Under the pieces are notes generated by a model, which was not told the origin of the DNA, searched no databases, and was given only the letters and a program-made list of their open reading frames with translations. The translations under genes were made by a program, and so were the position numbers. From Populus alba (taxonomy: Eukaryota > Streptophyta > Magnoliopsida > Malpighiales > Salicaceae), in the NCBI RefSeq assembly GCF_005239225.2, contig NC_133300.1:5299875-5363874 (forward strand): a stretch of DNA of 64,000 nt, given 5' to 3'. Positions within the stretch are counted from its first letter, which is position 1. Each line of letters opens with the position of its first letter. Below are positions 45,106 through 56,722 of this stretch, one piece after another.

Positions 45106-45261
45106 TCAGACCTTTGCTTCAATCAGCCAACGAATATCTTCAGGAATTTCATGGTTCATTAACAACCTCAATCTTTCACACCTAGCACGGTAAATTTTTG
45201 TAATCGCATTCTGAGGCAGAGCGGGAAAATACTTTTTCAATTTTTTAAGAGTGGTGTCCAT
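45106..45261 (-). CDS. 51-aa ORF behind integrase in the Athila element
   Basis: Starts MDTTLKKLKKYFPALPQNAI and continues through a charged, probably helical region (RARCERLRLL) to IEAKV. It follows integrase by about 210 bp, preceded by a TATA-like TGTATATAAT (45321-45330) and a C/T-rich leader. It has no frame damage. I do not recognise the family. The conserved-looking start and the tight spacing to the next ORF suggest a shared transcript. Confidence 0.45.
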   Translation of the reverse strand: MDTTLKKLKKYFPALPQNAITKIYRARCERLRLLMNHEIPEDIRWLIEAKV

Positions 45262-45320
45262 TTTCAAATGAGAATTGGATGGGAGATTCAAAGAAAGAAG
45301 AAAGTGCAGAGAATTGCACA

Positions 45321-45330
45321 ATTATATACA
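45321..45330 (-). promoter_or_regulatory. TATA-like box before post-integrase ORFs
   Basis: Minus-strand TGTATATAAT, about 60-70 bp upstream of the ATG at 45261. It could start a separate transcript for the ORFs behind integrase. Prediction from sequence only. Confidence 0.35.
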
Positions 45331-45471
45331 TAGATATCAGTTATCATGGGAAACTGAAAGAACTGACTTAAGAGTCACGGAGTACCGTTATCCGCCATTT
45401 GACCGGGGTGAGAGAAACTAGCAAAACAAAAGATACACCAAAACAAACACAAAACAATGTGAGAAAAAGCT

Positions 45472-48400
45472 TCAATCTTTATATACAGGATCACTCAATT
45501 CAGTAGAGTCATTTTCAACTGAAAAATTGTCAAAATAAACTTTCAACCGATGCCCATTTACCTTGAAAACATTGTCATTCTTTGGATTCTCGATATCACA
45601 GGCCCCATATGGATACACATGTTTCACAATAAAAGGACTGCTCCATCTTGATCTTAGTTTTCCAGGAAATAAATGGAGTCGAGAATTATAAAGCAAGACT
45701 TTTTGACCAACATTGAATGTTTTTCTCAGTATTTTCTTGTCATGAAACTCTTTGATTTTTGCTTTATGAATTCTTGAATTGTCATATGCATCATTTCTAA
45801 TTTCCTCAAGCTCATTTATTTGCAATTTTCGCGGCTGACTAGCATCATCAATGTTTGAATTGAAAGCTTTAATAACCCAATAAGCTTTATGTTCAATTTC
45901 CACAGGCAAGTGACAAGGTTTTTCATAGACTAGTCTATAAGGTGACATACCTAATGATGTTTTATATGCAGTTCGATAAGCCCAAAGTGCATCATTAATT
46001 CTTAAAGACCAGTCTTTCCGATTAGGGTTCACCGTTTTCTCCAAGATTTGTTTGATCTCCCTATTAGCAAGCTCTACTTGTCCACTTGTCTGAGGGTGAT
46101 AAGGGGTGGCAACTTTGTGTGTGATTCCATATTTCTTCATTAAAGAAGCAAATGGCTTGTTGTAGAAATGTGTTCCACCATCACTTATTATGGCTCGAGG
46201 AATTCCAAATTGACTCAAAATATTGTCTTTCAAAAACTTTATCACTGTTTTGTGATCATTGTTTCGACTTGGAATTGCCTTTATCCATTTTGAAACATAA
46301 TCTACTGCGACTAATATGTACACAAAACCAAATGATGGAGGAAATGGACCCATGAAATCTATACCCCAACAGTCAAAGATCTCAATGAAAAGAATAGGAT
46401 TTAAAGGCATCATGTGACGTTTTGAAATAGATCCCAACTTTTGACAATTTTCACAAGTCTTGCAGAATGCATGTGAGTCTTTGAACATGGTGGGCCAATA
46501 AAATCCACTTTGTAAGATTTTTGCAGTTGTTTTTCTTGATGAGAAATGACCCCCACATGCCTCAGAATGACAAAATTTAATGACACTACTTACCTCATTG
46601 TCAGGAATGCATCTTCAAAATATTTGATCAGGACAATATTTGAATAAATAAGGGTCATCCCAATAAAAGTTCTTCACTTCGTTCAAGAACTTTCTTTTGT
46701 CTTGGGTACTCCAATGAGCTGGCAATTGTCCTGAAACAAGAAAATTAACAATATTAGCAAACCAAGGCATCGTAGAAACGGAAAAAAAAGATTCATCGGG
46801 AAAGTAGTCATCGATTGGTGTGATGTCAGATTTCGAATATGTTGTCAATCTTGACAAATGATCTGCAACAACATTTTTGGTGCCTTTCTTGTCTTTGATT
46901 GTGATATCAAATTCTTGAAGTAACAAAATCCACCGCACCAATCTAGCCTTAGAATCTTTCTTAGAAAGAAGATATTTCAATGCTGCATGATCACTAAAAA
47001 CAACAACAGGTGAGCCAACAAGATAAGATTTGAATTTATCACAAGCAAATACTACTGCAAGTAATTCTTTTTCAGTGGTGGTGTAATTCATTTGAGCACT
47101 ATTTAAAGTTTTACTTGCATAGTAAATCACATAAGGTTTCTTATCTTTTCTTTGTCCCAAGACAGCACCCACGACATAATCACTAGCGTCACACATTATT
47201 TCAAAAGGTAATGACCAGTCAGGAGGTTGAATGACAGGAGCAGAAGTAAGCAAGTTTTTAAGTTTAACAAAGGCTTCTTCAAAATGTTCAGTCCATTCAA
47301 AAATATTATCCTTTGTTAGAAGGTTACTCAAGGGCTTAGATATTACACTAAAATCTTTGATGAACCTTCTGTAAAAACCAGCATGTCCTAAGAATGATCT
47401 AACATCTTTAACAGATTTTGGTGTTGGTAAGTTGGCAATTAACTCGATTTTAGATTTGTCAACCTCAATTCCTTTCGATGAAACAATGTGACCAAGTACA
47501 ATGCCGTTTGTTACCATAAAGTGACATTTTTCCCAATTCAATACAAGATTCTTCTCTTCACACCTGCTCAAAACCTTTTCTAAGTTAGTCAAACAATCAT
47601 CAAATGAATCACCAAAAACAGAAAAATCATCCATAAAAATTTCAAGAAAACGTTCAACTATATCACTGAATATGCTAAGCATGCATCTTTGAAACGTGGC
47701 TGGTGCATTACATAATCCAAAAGGCATCCTTTGATATGCAAAAGTACCAAATAGACATGTGAAAGTAGTCTTCTCTTGATCTTCCAATGCAATTTCAATT
47801 TGATTGTAACCTGAATAGCCATCTAGGAAACAATAAAATTCATGACCTGCAACTCTTTCTAGGATTTGGTCCATGAAAGGTAAAGGGAAATGATCTTTTC
47901 TAGTCATTGAATTAAGTTTCCTATAGTCAATGCACATGCGCCAACCAGTAACAGTCCTAGTTGGAATTAACTCATTTTTCTCATTTGTTATCACAGTGAC
48001 TCCAGACTTTTTGGGTACAACTTGGGTAGGACTTACCCATTTGCTGTCAGAAATAGGATAAATGATTCCATTATCTAGAAGCTTAATGACTTCATTTTTC
48101 ACTACTTCTTTCATATTAGGATTAAGCCTTCGTTGCATTTCTCTAGAGGGTTTAGCATTTTCCTCCAAATAAATCATGTGTGTGCAAATCAAAGGGCTAA
48201 TTCCTTTTATGTCAGATATGGTCCATCCTAATGCATTTTTGTGCATTTTCAAAATCTATAATAACTTACCTTCTTGATGTGCATTAAGTTTGGAAGAGAT
48301 TATTACCGGAAAAGTTTCATTTTCTCTCAAAAATAAGTATTTGAGATTAAATGGTAACGGCTTCAATTCAGGTTTTGGTGGTTGAACACTTGAAGGTATG

Positions 48401-50733
48401 GGCTCAATTGATCGTGGTGGCAATTCTTCAATTTGTGGTCTCCAATTGCATGCATTTGATTCCTGAAAGTAGACCATTTGCAAATCATCAGATTCATCAA
48501 TCTCAGTTTCATTAGAAGTGGTTTGAAATTGATCATGAACTAATTTTTCAATAAAGTCCACTTCCTGTAAATCATTATCATCTCTAGGTTGCTTGTAAAT
48601 GTTGAAAATATTCATCTCCAATGTCATATTTCCAAATGATAGCTTTATCAGTCCATTCCTACAATTAATCAATGCATTAGAAGTGGCAAGAAATGGACGT
48701 CCTAAAATGACAGGAATTGAATTACATGCTTCAACAGGTTGTGTATCCAAGACAACAAAATCCACAGGATAAATGAATTTATCAACTTGTACTAACACAT
48801 CCTCAACTATTCCTCTAGGCACTTTTACAAATCTATTGGCAAGTAAAAGAGTTACAGAGGTTGGTTTTAACTCACCTAGATTGAGACTTTGAAAGACTGA
48901 ATATGGAAGTAAATTCACACTAGCTCCAAGATCAAGTAAGGCTCTTTCAATTTTATGTTCTCCAATAAAGCAAGAAATTGTAGGACAACCAGGGTCTTTA
49001 TATTTCAAAGCATTATTGTTCTGAAGAATGGCACTTACTTGTTCGGCTAAAAAGGCTTTCTTTTTCACATTCAGTTTTCTCTTCACGATGCACAAATCTT
49101 TCAAAAATTTAGCATAGGAAGGAACCTGTTTAATAGCATCCAACAAAGGTATATTGATCCTTACCTGTTTGAAAGTTTCAAAGATTTCAGAGTTGTGATT
49201 GACTTTCCTTTTTTTGGTCATGGCATGAGGAAATGGAAGTGCTGGCGGGGAATCAGTCTTTTCTTTGCAATGTTCAGGTCCAACCCCTTCCTTACCCTCA
49301 AAGATAGACTCATCATCTTTCTCACAAGGTTCAAGTATGGGTTTTTCAATAACCTTACCACTACGAAGAGTGATGACTGATTTGACTTGATCCATGTGTT
49401 GGCTTCCGGAACCACTTGCATTTGCATTGTATTGCCCCTTTGGATTTTGTTGTGGTTAAGATGGAAACTTACCTTTCTCTTGGAAACTGAGAGCAGATGT
49501 TAATTTTGCAAAAGCATCTTTAAAATCTGTCATGCTTTGAGCAAGTTGAGTGTTGATTGTCTCCTGCTTTTCAATGAATGCATGCAATGTTTCCTCAAAA
49601 TTTCTTCTAGGAGGTGGAGCATAAGGAGGTGCATATCCATGAGAATTTTGAAAATTATGGTGTGCTTGAAACGGTGGCTGTGAAGTTTATGCATTGTTTC
49701 GATCACTCTTCCAACTGAAATTTGGGTGATTTCTCCAACCAAGGTTGTACGTTTGTGAGTATGGGTTATGGTTGGGTCTTTGAAAACTGTTTAAAGCATG
49801 GGCTTGTTCATGGAGGCATTCCTTAAAAGAAGGCAAAGTTGGACAATCATTTGTTGAATGTTCATTGGTTTCACAGATTTGACACGCAATGTCTTGAATA
49901 GATTTTAATTGACCACTCTTTTTCAATTCAAGTGCTTCGACTTTTCTAGCTAAAGATGCAAACTTGGCTTGGAGGTCATGATCTTCCCTAAGTTTGTGCA
50001 TACCTCCACTAGATGTATGAGGTTGAGTTTTACTTGGTGCCTCATAAGTACCTGTGGTGTCCCAATTTTGAGCATTTTCGGCTAGCAAGTCTAGGTACTC
50101 CATTGCTTCATTAGGGTCTTTATCTTCAAAAGTTCCATTGCACATCAATTCAACCATTTGCCTATCTCTAGGTGTTAAACCTTCATAAAAATGTGAAACC
50201 AATCTCCATGTTTCAAAACCATGATGAGGGCAAGTATTAATCAAATCTCGATACCTATCCCAACATTGGTAAAATGTTTCTCCTGGTTTTTGAGTGAAAG
50301 TGATGATTTGTCTTTTGAAAGAGTTTGTTCTGTGAGACGGAAAAAACTTCTTTAAAAATTGTTGTTGCATTTCATCCCAAGCACGAATGGATCCTGGTCT
50401 CAAATTTTGTAGCCATGTTTTAGCTTTATCTTTTAATGAAAAAGGAAAAAGCTTTAATCGAATGGTATTCATGCTACAATTTGAGTCATTATAGGTATTA
50501 CAAACCTCCTCAAATTCCCTTAAATGCAAGTATGGATTTTCTAGGTCTAAGCCATGAAAAGAAGGTAAAAGTTGAATAATGCCTGGCTTAAAATTAAAAT
50601 GAGATGCATCAGGAGGGAAAACTATGCATAAGGGTGCACTTGTTCTTGTGGGATTCATGTGGTCTTTAAGTGTTCTCATACGGTTATTCTCATTATTCTC
50701 ATTATGAAGCGATTGATTATCTTCTTCGGCCAT
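45472..50733 (-). pseudogene. Athila-like gag-pol polyprotein
   Basis: One reading frame runs from the ATG at 50733 to the stop after integrase at 45472, with no indel and only four premature stops (at about 49687, 49460, 48256 and 46615). Domains in order are gag with AKTWLQNLRPGSIRAWDEM; a CCHC knuckle (CQICETNEHSTNDC); retropepsin-like protease (LLDLGASVNLLPYS); RT with the catalytic [10 protein letters not shown]; RNase H ([16 protein letters not shown]); and a CHCC-type, DDE-type integrase ([12 protein letters not shown], then [15 protein letters not shown]). FMDDF in place of YVDDF is normal for Athila. Each stop is one C-to-T change from a plausible sense codon. It is inactive but very young. 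Confidence 0.92.
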
Positions 50734-50941
50734 ATTTTCTGAAAATGATGAGGATACCCTACAAAGTCGACCACTTAATGTACGTGATCAAACTCTCATG
50801 CACGTGTAAAAAGAGAATAAAAGGAAGAAAAGAAAATAGAAGAAAAAGAAACAAAACAAAACAAAGAAAACAAAAGTTAGATAAAATGAAAAGTGAAAAG
50901 AGAAAATAAATTAAATATTATAATTTATACAAGAATTTACC
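50734..50941 (-). mobile_element. Athila 5' leader
   Basis: Short A-rich leader between the PBS and the gag ATG. No feature beyond low complexity. Confidence 0.5.
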
Positions 50942-50959
50942 TCCCCGGCAACGGCGCCA
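50942..50959 (-). other. Primer binding site, tRNA-Asp type
   Basis: Minus-strand TGGCGCCGTTGCCGGGGA lies six bases from the 5' LTR end. It is the classic Athila-type PBS. Confidence 0.85.
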
Positions 50960-50965
50960 AAAACT

Positions 50966-52690
50966 TGACACGACCAAAAGCTTGATGTCTTCTCCCAAGT
51001 GCAGGAGTGTCGAAGTAATAAATAACCCGGCAAGACCGGGGTCGAACCACAGAGAGGTTAATTGTATAAATTATAAATAACAACGCAACAATAACAATAA
51101 TAACGATAATAATAACAATAGTAGTACTAGTAATAGTAATAATAATAATAATACTCAGTACGTGGCATTGTTATACCTGAGAATGATCTAAAAGATCGGG
51201 TCACACGTTTCCAGCCTATATACTGAGTTTATGAACAGATAATAATAATAATAATAATAAAAACAACAACAATAATAAAGAAGAGAAGGAAGAAATTAAT
51301 AAGAACTTTGAGTTGAAAGATTAATGTAAGGATTAAACAACGATAAAAATAAATGTCAAGGTTAAAGGATCCACTAATGGTACTTCAAACAAGTATAGTA
51401 TAAACTCTTATTACTCAATTGGAAACCACACATAAAGGAGGTTCCAATCAGATTATATATTGTTAACATGATTACATTAGTTATCTTATTCGAATAAAGC
51501 TAATACTTGTAAATGTTGGCAGACATTCATGATTATAACTTATGTTAACAATAAATCAAGTTCCTTTCATAGCTCAGGTGTCGGTTATGCCATACAGTAT
51601 GGGCTATGAAAGTACCAAGTATTTGTTGTACCAAGTGTTATACAACATAAATCTAGATTAACCATTTAACAAGCAAAGTATTAAAAGTGAACAAGATAAC
51701 AAATATAAAACATGTTAGTATCCAACGTTAAGGTCCATGTTAAGTTTATATTATACTCAGTCTTACACCATTAGTGTACCCTTTTCACCTTGACATAATT
51801 AACTTAGCTAAACATAATGAAAGAAAGAAACATAGATGAATAAGATAAGAACATAAATGAGAAAGAAGTTAACTAAGTAAAGGAAAGGAAATGAAGTGCA
51901 TAAACTTGAAATTAGTGAAAGCAAAACATAAGCAATACAAAGAGAGAAAGCAAGAGCATGATCTTGATCTGGAAACCAAGATGCCTCAATACATGGTAAG
52001 TGCCTCCTTTTATAGGCCAAAATTTGGAACTATTGATTTGTTAATTAATTGATGAGTGGGTGGCCACATCTTGACTTGGTGACAATCCTTATCTTCTTGT
52101 CTGAACAAGACGTCATTGCTAACATCATAATTTGCCCAGAATCCTCAGGAATGTTCTAGGAAATTGTCTCAGCTTTCCAACAAAAAAAAAGATGAGGTCA
52201 TTTGGACTTCTAGAACTCAAGATATGGGCTGAACACTAAATAGTGTCTGGGCTGCAGGACAGCTTCGGACTTCTTCGTTGTTCCTTCAGTTTGGACTTCA
52301 AAACGGCCTTTTTAAATCTTGGGCTCAGCATGAAAGTTGTAGGCCTTTGTCTTACCTTTCCATACATATAAAATGGATCTAAATCCGAGATCTAGAGCTC
52401 CAGATATGATCCAATTACCGAGCAATGTTCCGGTTTGGACTGCATCGGCATCTCTTTTCTAAGTTTGGCCATCTCTTTGTCCTTTCACTTTCAATACTTA
52501 AACTCATCAATCAATCCTTTTATTTATGTGATAGGCCTGCATTTAAAATGAGCATTTACCATAAATAAAGGTATCTTATAATATCAAACTTGTTATTATA
52601 AAACATGCTTTAGTTAAGGAGTTATTGATACTTCAAGTGCAAAATGATGATATAAAACCTTGATAAACATGCACTTTTAAGTACTAATCA
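50966..52690 (-). mobile_element. 5' LTR of Athila element
   Basis: A 1725-bp LTR; minus start TGATTAGTACTTAAAAGTGC, end GGTCGTGTCA. It contains (AAT)n microsatellites near its U5 end. The plus-strand right border is marked by the aacaa flank and the resumption of Copia integrase codons. Confidence 0.85.
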
Positions 52691-52695
52691 AACAA

Positions 52696-54806
52696 TCAGG
52701 GACATACCCATATAACTTTTCAAAAGGAGATAGACCCGAACTATGAGAAGATGGAATTGTATTAATCAAGCTTACAGTAGTAAGAACAGCTTCTCCCCAA
52801 AACTCACTAGGAACAAAAGCAGACAACAAGAGAGAACGAGCAGTTTCGACAATGTGCCTATGTTTTCTTTCAGCAACACCATTTTGCTCAGGAGTATCTG
52901 TACATGAAGTTTGGTGGATGGTTCCATCTAGGGCAAGCAATTGGAAAAATTTATTAGAAGTGTATTCCCCACCCAAATCACACCTAAAGCATTTGATCAT
53001 AGTAGAATATTGAGTTTTGATAAGAGCTCGAAAAGCTGCATATATTTCAAAGAATTCATAACGATGTTTCATTAAATAAACCCAACAATAACGAGTATGA
53101 TCATCAATAAAAGAGACATAATATCGAGACCCTCCTTTTGTGGCAACATGAGAAGGTCCCCATACATCAGAATGAATGAAATCAAATGGTGAAGAAGAAA
53201 CAGAAATACTTCGATTAAAAGGTAAGGCGGAAAATTTTGTCAATTTACATCCACTACAATCAGAAATGTCACAAGTTTTCAAATTTCCTAAAGCTCCTGT
53301 GGATGCCAAAAATCTCAAACGAGAAGACGAAACATGACCTAGGCGGGAATGCCATAAATAAAAACTAGAAGATGAAATACTCAAACGAAAGGAAGACAAA
53401 TCAACGGTAGTAGTAGCAGCGGCAGCAGCAGCAACTGGCACTTTTAACTCATCCAAAATATATAGTCCATTCTCCCTACGGCCTGTCCCAATCAGCTTCT
53501 GAGACTGCAGATCCTGTATACAACAAAAGGAACCAGAAAACATGACTAAATAATCACCAGAATCACATATTTGACCAACATACGCAAGATTCAATTTGAG
53601 TTGTGGAATAAGATAAACATTAGGGAGAGACATGTGAGGTGTGACAACAGAACCAACACCTGCTAAGGGCATTTGAATGCCATCAGCAGTCATAACAGGA
53701 ATGGAGGACAAAGGGGATACAGAGGTAAAAGATGAGGAATCTGGAGACATATGATGGGAAGCACCAGAATCCAAGACCCATTCAGAATGTGACATACCTG
53801 AGGAACTATGAGGCAACTGACCTATGGAAGAAGAAGCGGACATTGCTTGTGGCTGAAACGAGAGAAACTTCTGAAATTGCTCAGCCAAATTATTAGGATC
53901 AGTAATAGAACCTGGGGAAGCTACTGCTGCAGTATTGTGGTGTTGTGGTTTATAACCCTGAGGTGGTCTATGAGCATTAGATTGTGACTGATTGTCAGAC
54001 TTTCAAGCTTGATTCTGCTGTCTCAACTTAGGATACTAAGCCTTCAAATGACCTTTCTGCTTACAGAAATTGCACTCATCGAAGCCAACCCTTATGTAAG
54101 GCTTATTCTGATGATTAGAGAATGGCTTAGAAGGCACTGCTAATACTGAAGGATTTAAAGCAGAAAGAATTCCCTTTTCAGAATAAGACTGAAGACGTAT
54201 TTCTTCAGCCAATAACTCACTAACAACAGAGTCAATACAAAGCAGTGGAGAACGATGCAGAATTGAACCTCTAAGTCCTTCGAAATCACTATGAAGTGCT
54301 GTTAAAAACTGTACCAATCGTTGCTGCTCTCTACGCTCAATATAGGCACCACATGCCTTTAATTCTGCCGATTCTGTAAGAGCCAATTGATCCTAAAGAT
54401 CTATCATAGTAGAATAAAACTCTTGGATACTCATATTCTTCTAATGAAGAGCTCGTATGTCATTCTTTAATTGAAACTGTTTTGCAAAATTTGATTGTGT
54501 GAATAACCTTTACAGATGATCCTAAACCTCTTTTGTTGTCTCATACTTCGCCAATTGCATACCTATCGAATGCTCAACAGAATTATTGATCCAAGTAATG
54601 ATCTTTGCATTATTTGCTTCCCATGTATCTATCAAAACAACATCTCCCTCCTCAACATTCTTAGGTATCATATAAGTCTCACTAACATACCCCCACATCT
54701 TCTTACCCTTAAGGAAATTTCTCATCACATAACTCCAATACGAATAATTCTTCCCTTCTAACCTCACACTCACAGACTGAAGTGAATCATCTCTTTTAGT
54801 AGCCAT
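52696..54806 (-). pseudogene. Copia gag, protease and integrase part
   Basis: The 5' half of the Copia polyprotein. Gag starts at MATKRDDSLQSVSV (54806), passes through frameshifts near 54520 and 54390, and has the knuckle start CNFCKQKGH before a stop at about 54036. From 53888 the frame is open: protease (WVLDSGASHHMS), a GAG-pre-integrase H-x-C region (LWHSRLGHVSSSRLRFL), then integrase with FIDDHTRYCW, RCDLGGEY (usually RTDNGGEF) and QNGVAERKHRH. It ends at the Athila insertion, within the GYVPD motif. Confidence 0.88.
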
Positions 54807-55104
54807 AATCAGCAATCAAAAATAACCACAATGCAAAAGCAGCGGAAACAAAATACTAAATTGCAGAAACTAAACAAATCTCTTCTCGAAATTATACGAT
54901 TACTCCAAAACACAAAACAAATTTGCAAAAACTGAACGCAAATACCAAATTGCAGATGCTGAAGGGAAGACGAAATACCAAAATAATTGCAGAAACTGTC
55001 GAAATACCTAATTTTGCAGAAGCGGAAGACAAAATATCACTCCAAAAAAAAATTGTTGGATCCGCGAAGCTGTATTTGGGATTAAGCCTCGTTCCATAAA
55101 ACCA

Positions 55105-55116
55105 GCTCTGATACCA
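55105..55116 (-). other. Primer binding site, initiator-Met type
   Basis: Minus-strand TGGTATCAGAGC directly follows the end of the Copia 5' LTR. The same PBS is used by the TRIM at 19178-19468. Confidence 0.9.
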
Positions 55117-55617
55117 TGTTAAACTAATTGAGATCAAACACGAAACGGAGGCTAGTATTCTGAATAATCTGTTTATTATGAATGCATTAACTTAACCTAA
55201 ATACAAATAAAGTATATATAGGTTAAACTGAAAGTACTATTCTACCCTTAATAAATAAGACAACATAAATATTATTTAACACAATACAAATGGAGAATCA
55301 AATTCACAAGTTCATATGGCTAGAGATTATATGAAAGGTTAGTTTCTACGTACAAGAACGGGGCATAAAATAACATTCAGGTATCAAATGAGCTCAGCAA
55401 CACAGAAAATCTGATTTTCCCATCCTGCATTCATGTGCAAGTACTGCTGCAAATGAGCCAAGCCATTAGAGTCACTCAAAGCTCAGCTCACCAAGGGCTC
55501 GGCTCGAACTCATTTGTTAAGATATAATGAGCTTATGCAAGCCTATTTTCAAAGCTTGCTATATGATAGAGTTGAGCTTATGCAAGCCTATTTTCGAGCC
55601 CTATCATGTCTTATTAA

Positions 55618-56580
55618 AAAAAAAATCCTCGTATTTTTCAACTAGGCAGGTAACTCATTACAGTGTGATCAACTAGGCAGGTAACCTATTACAATGTGAC
55701 CATCTGGGCCGGTAACCCATTACAATGTATCATCCTGAAAAATCCTCATATTTTTCCACTGGGCAGGTAACCCATTACAATGTGACCATCTGGGCTGGTA
55801 ACCCATTACAATGTACCATCATGAAAAATCATCGTATTTTCCCACTGGGCAGGTAACCCATTACAATGTGATCATCTGGGCAGGTAACCCATTACAATGT
55901 ACCATCCTGAAAAATCCTTGTATTTTTCCACTGGGCTAGTAATCCATTACAATGTATCATCCTGAAAAATCCTCGTATTTTTCCACTGGGCTAGTAATCC
56001 ATTACAATGTACCACATGAAAAATCCTTGTATTTTTCCACTGGGCAGGTAACCCATTACAATGTGATCAATTAGGCTGGTAACCCATTACAATATACCAT
56101 CCTGAAAAATCCTCGTATTTTTCTACTAGGCAGGTAACCCATTACAATGTGACCATCTGGGCTGGTAACCCATTACAATGTACTATCCTGAAAAATCCTC
56201 GTATTTTTTCAATGGGCAGGTAACCCATTACAATATACCATCCTATACTGGGCAGGTAACCCATTACAATGTGACCAATTGGGCCGGTAATTCATTATAA
56301 TGTACCATCCTGAAAAATCCTCGTATTTTTCCACTAGGCAGGTAACCCATTACAATGTGACCAACTGAGCAGGTAACCCATTACAATGTGACCATCCTGA
56401 AAAAATCCTCGTATTTTTTCAATCATCGGGCAAGTCGCCTGGAACAATTAGTCCACTCGCGAAACCCTTTTCACGTTTTATCCTTTATCGGGCAGGTTGC
56501 CTAGAACAATTAGACCACTCGCGAAATTCTTCGCGTTTCTTTTATCATCACGCAGGATGCCCAAAACAATTACACAAAAA
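55618..56580. repeat. Tandem repeat, gggcaggtaacccattacaatg units
   Basis: A period of about 88 bp is made of two half-units (gggcaggtaacccattacaatgtgacc and gggctggtaacccattacaatgtacc) plus aaaaatcctcgtatttttccact. About nine copies are followed by two diverged units with ggcaggttgcctagaacaattag. It is the plus-strand counterpart of the array at 866-1835 and sits at the same place relative to a polypurine tract. Confidence 0.85.
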
Positions 56581-56722
56581 AATAATAAAAAAAGAGAAAA
56601 AAAAAGGGAAAAGAGGAAGAGTTTTCACAATTATTCTTCTTTACAAAACTTACTATACAAAGTCAAAAGAAAATAAATTTTCTAATGCATTTGCACTGTA
56701 AGCATTGTGAAGAGGGGGCAAC
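56581..56722 (+). mobile_element. Polypurine tract and 3' internal end
   Basis: A-rich stretch followed by the polypurine tract GAAGAGGGGGCAAC (56709-56722) abutting the LTR start at 56723. It fixes plus orientation. Only the 3' end of the internal region survives; the 5' LTR, PBS and genes are absent. Confidence 0.75.

Larger units (their letters stand above)
39442..52690 (-). mobile_element. Athila-like Ty3/Gypsy element with extra ORFs
   Basis: The element sits inside Copia integrase. The flanks are aataa (39437-39441) and aacaa (52691-52695), a 5-bp target duplication with one mismatch. The 5' LTR is 50966-52690 (1725 bp, minus start TGATTAG, end GTGTCA). The 3' LTR is only recognisable at 39442-39914. 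The PBS TGGCGCCGTTGCCGGGGA (50942-50959, tRNA-Asp type) matches the Athila group. A single-frame gag-pol (50733-45472) is followed by extra ORFs and an intronless LOG copy on the same strand, then a 3' UTR with GAGGACAATGTCTCG and a G-run at about 40895-40935. A solo LTR interrupts it at 42085-44835. Confidence 0.88.
37215..55281 (-). mobile_element. Ty1/Copia element (Ale/Retrofit-like), split by Athila
   Basis: Short LTRs at 37215-37380 (166 bp, 3') and 55117-55281 (165 bp, 5') begin TGTTAAAC and end ATTTAACA. The minus-strand PBS TGGTATCAGAGC (55105-55116, initiator Met) abuts the 5' LTR, and a polypurine tract (37381-37394) abuts the 3' LTR. Gag, protease, integrase, RT and RNase H occur in Copia order on the minus strand. 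No clean target duplication is seen (ttcaa on the left, caata on the right). The LTRs differ at about four to five positions. The coding region is interrupted by the Athila element and has several stops. Confidence 0.9.
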
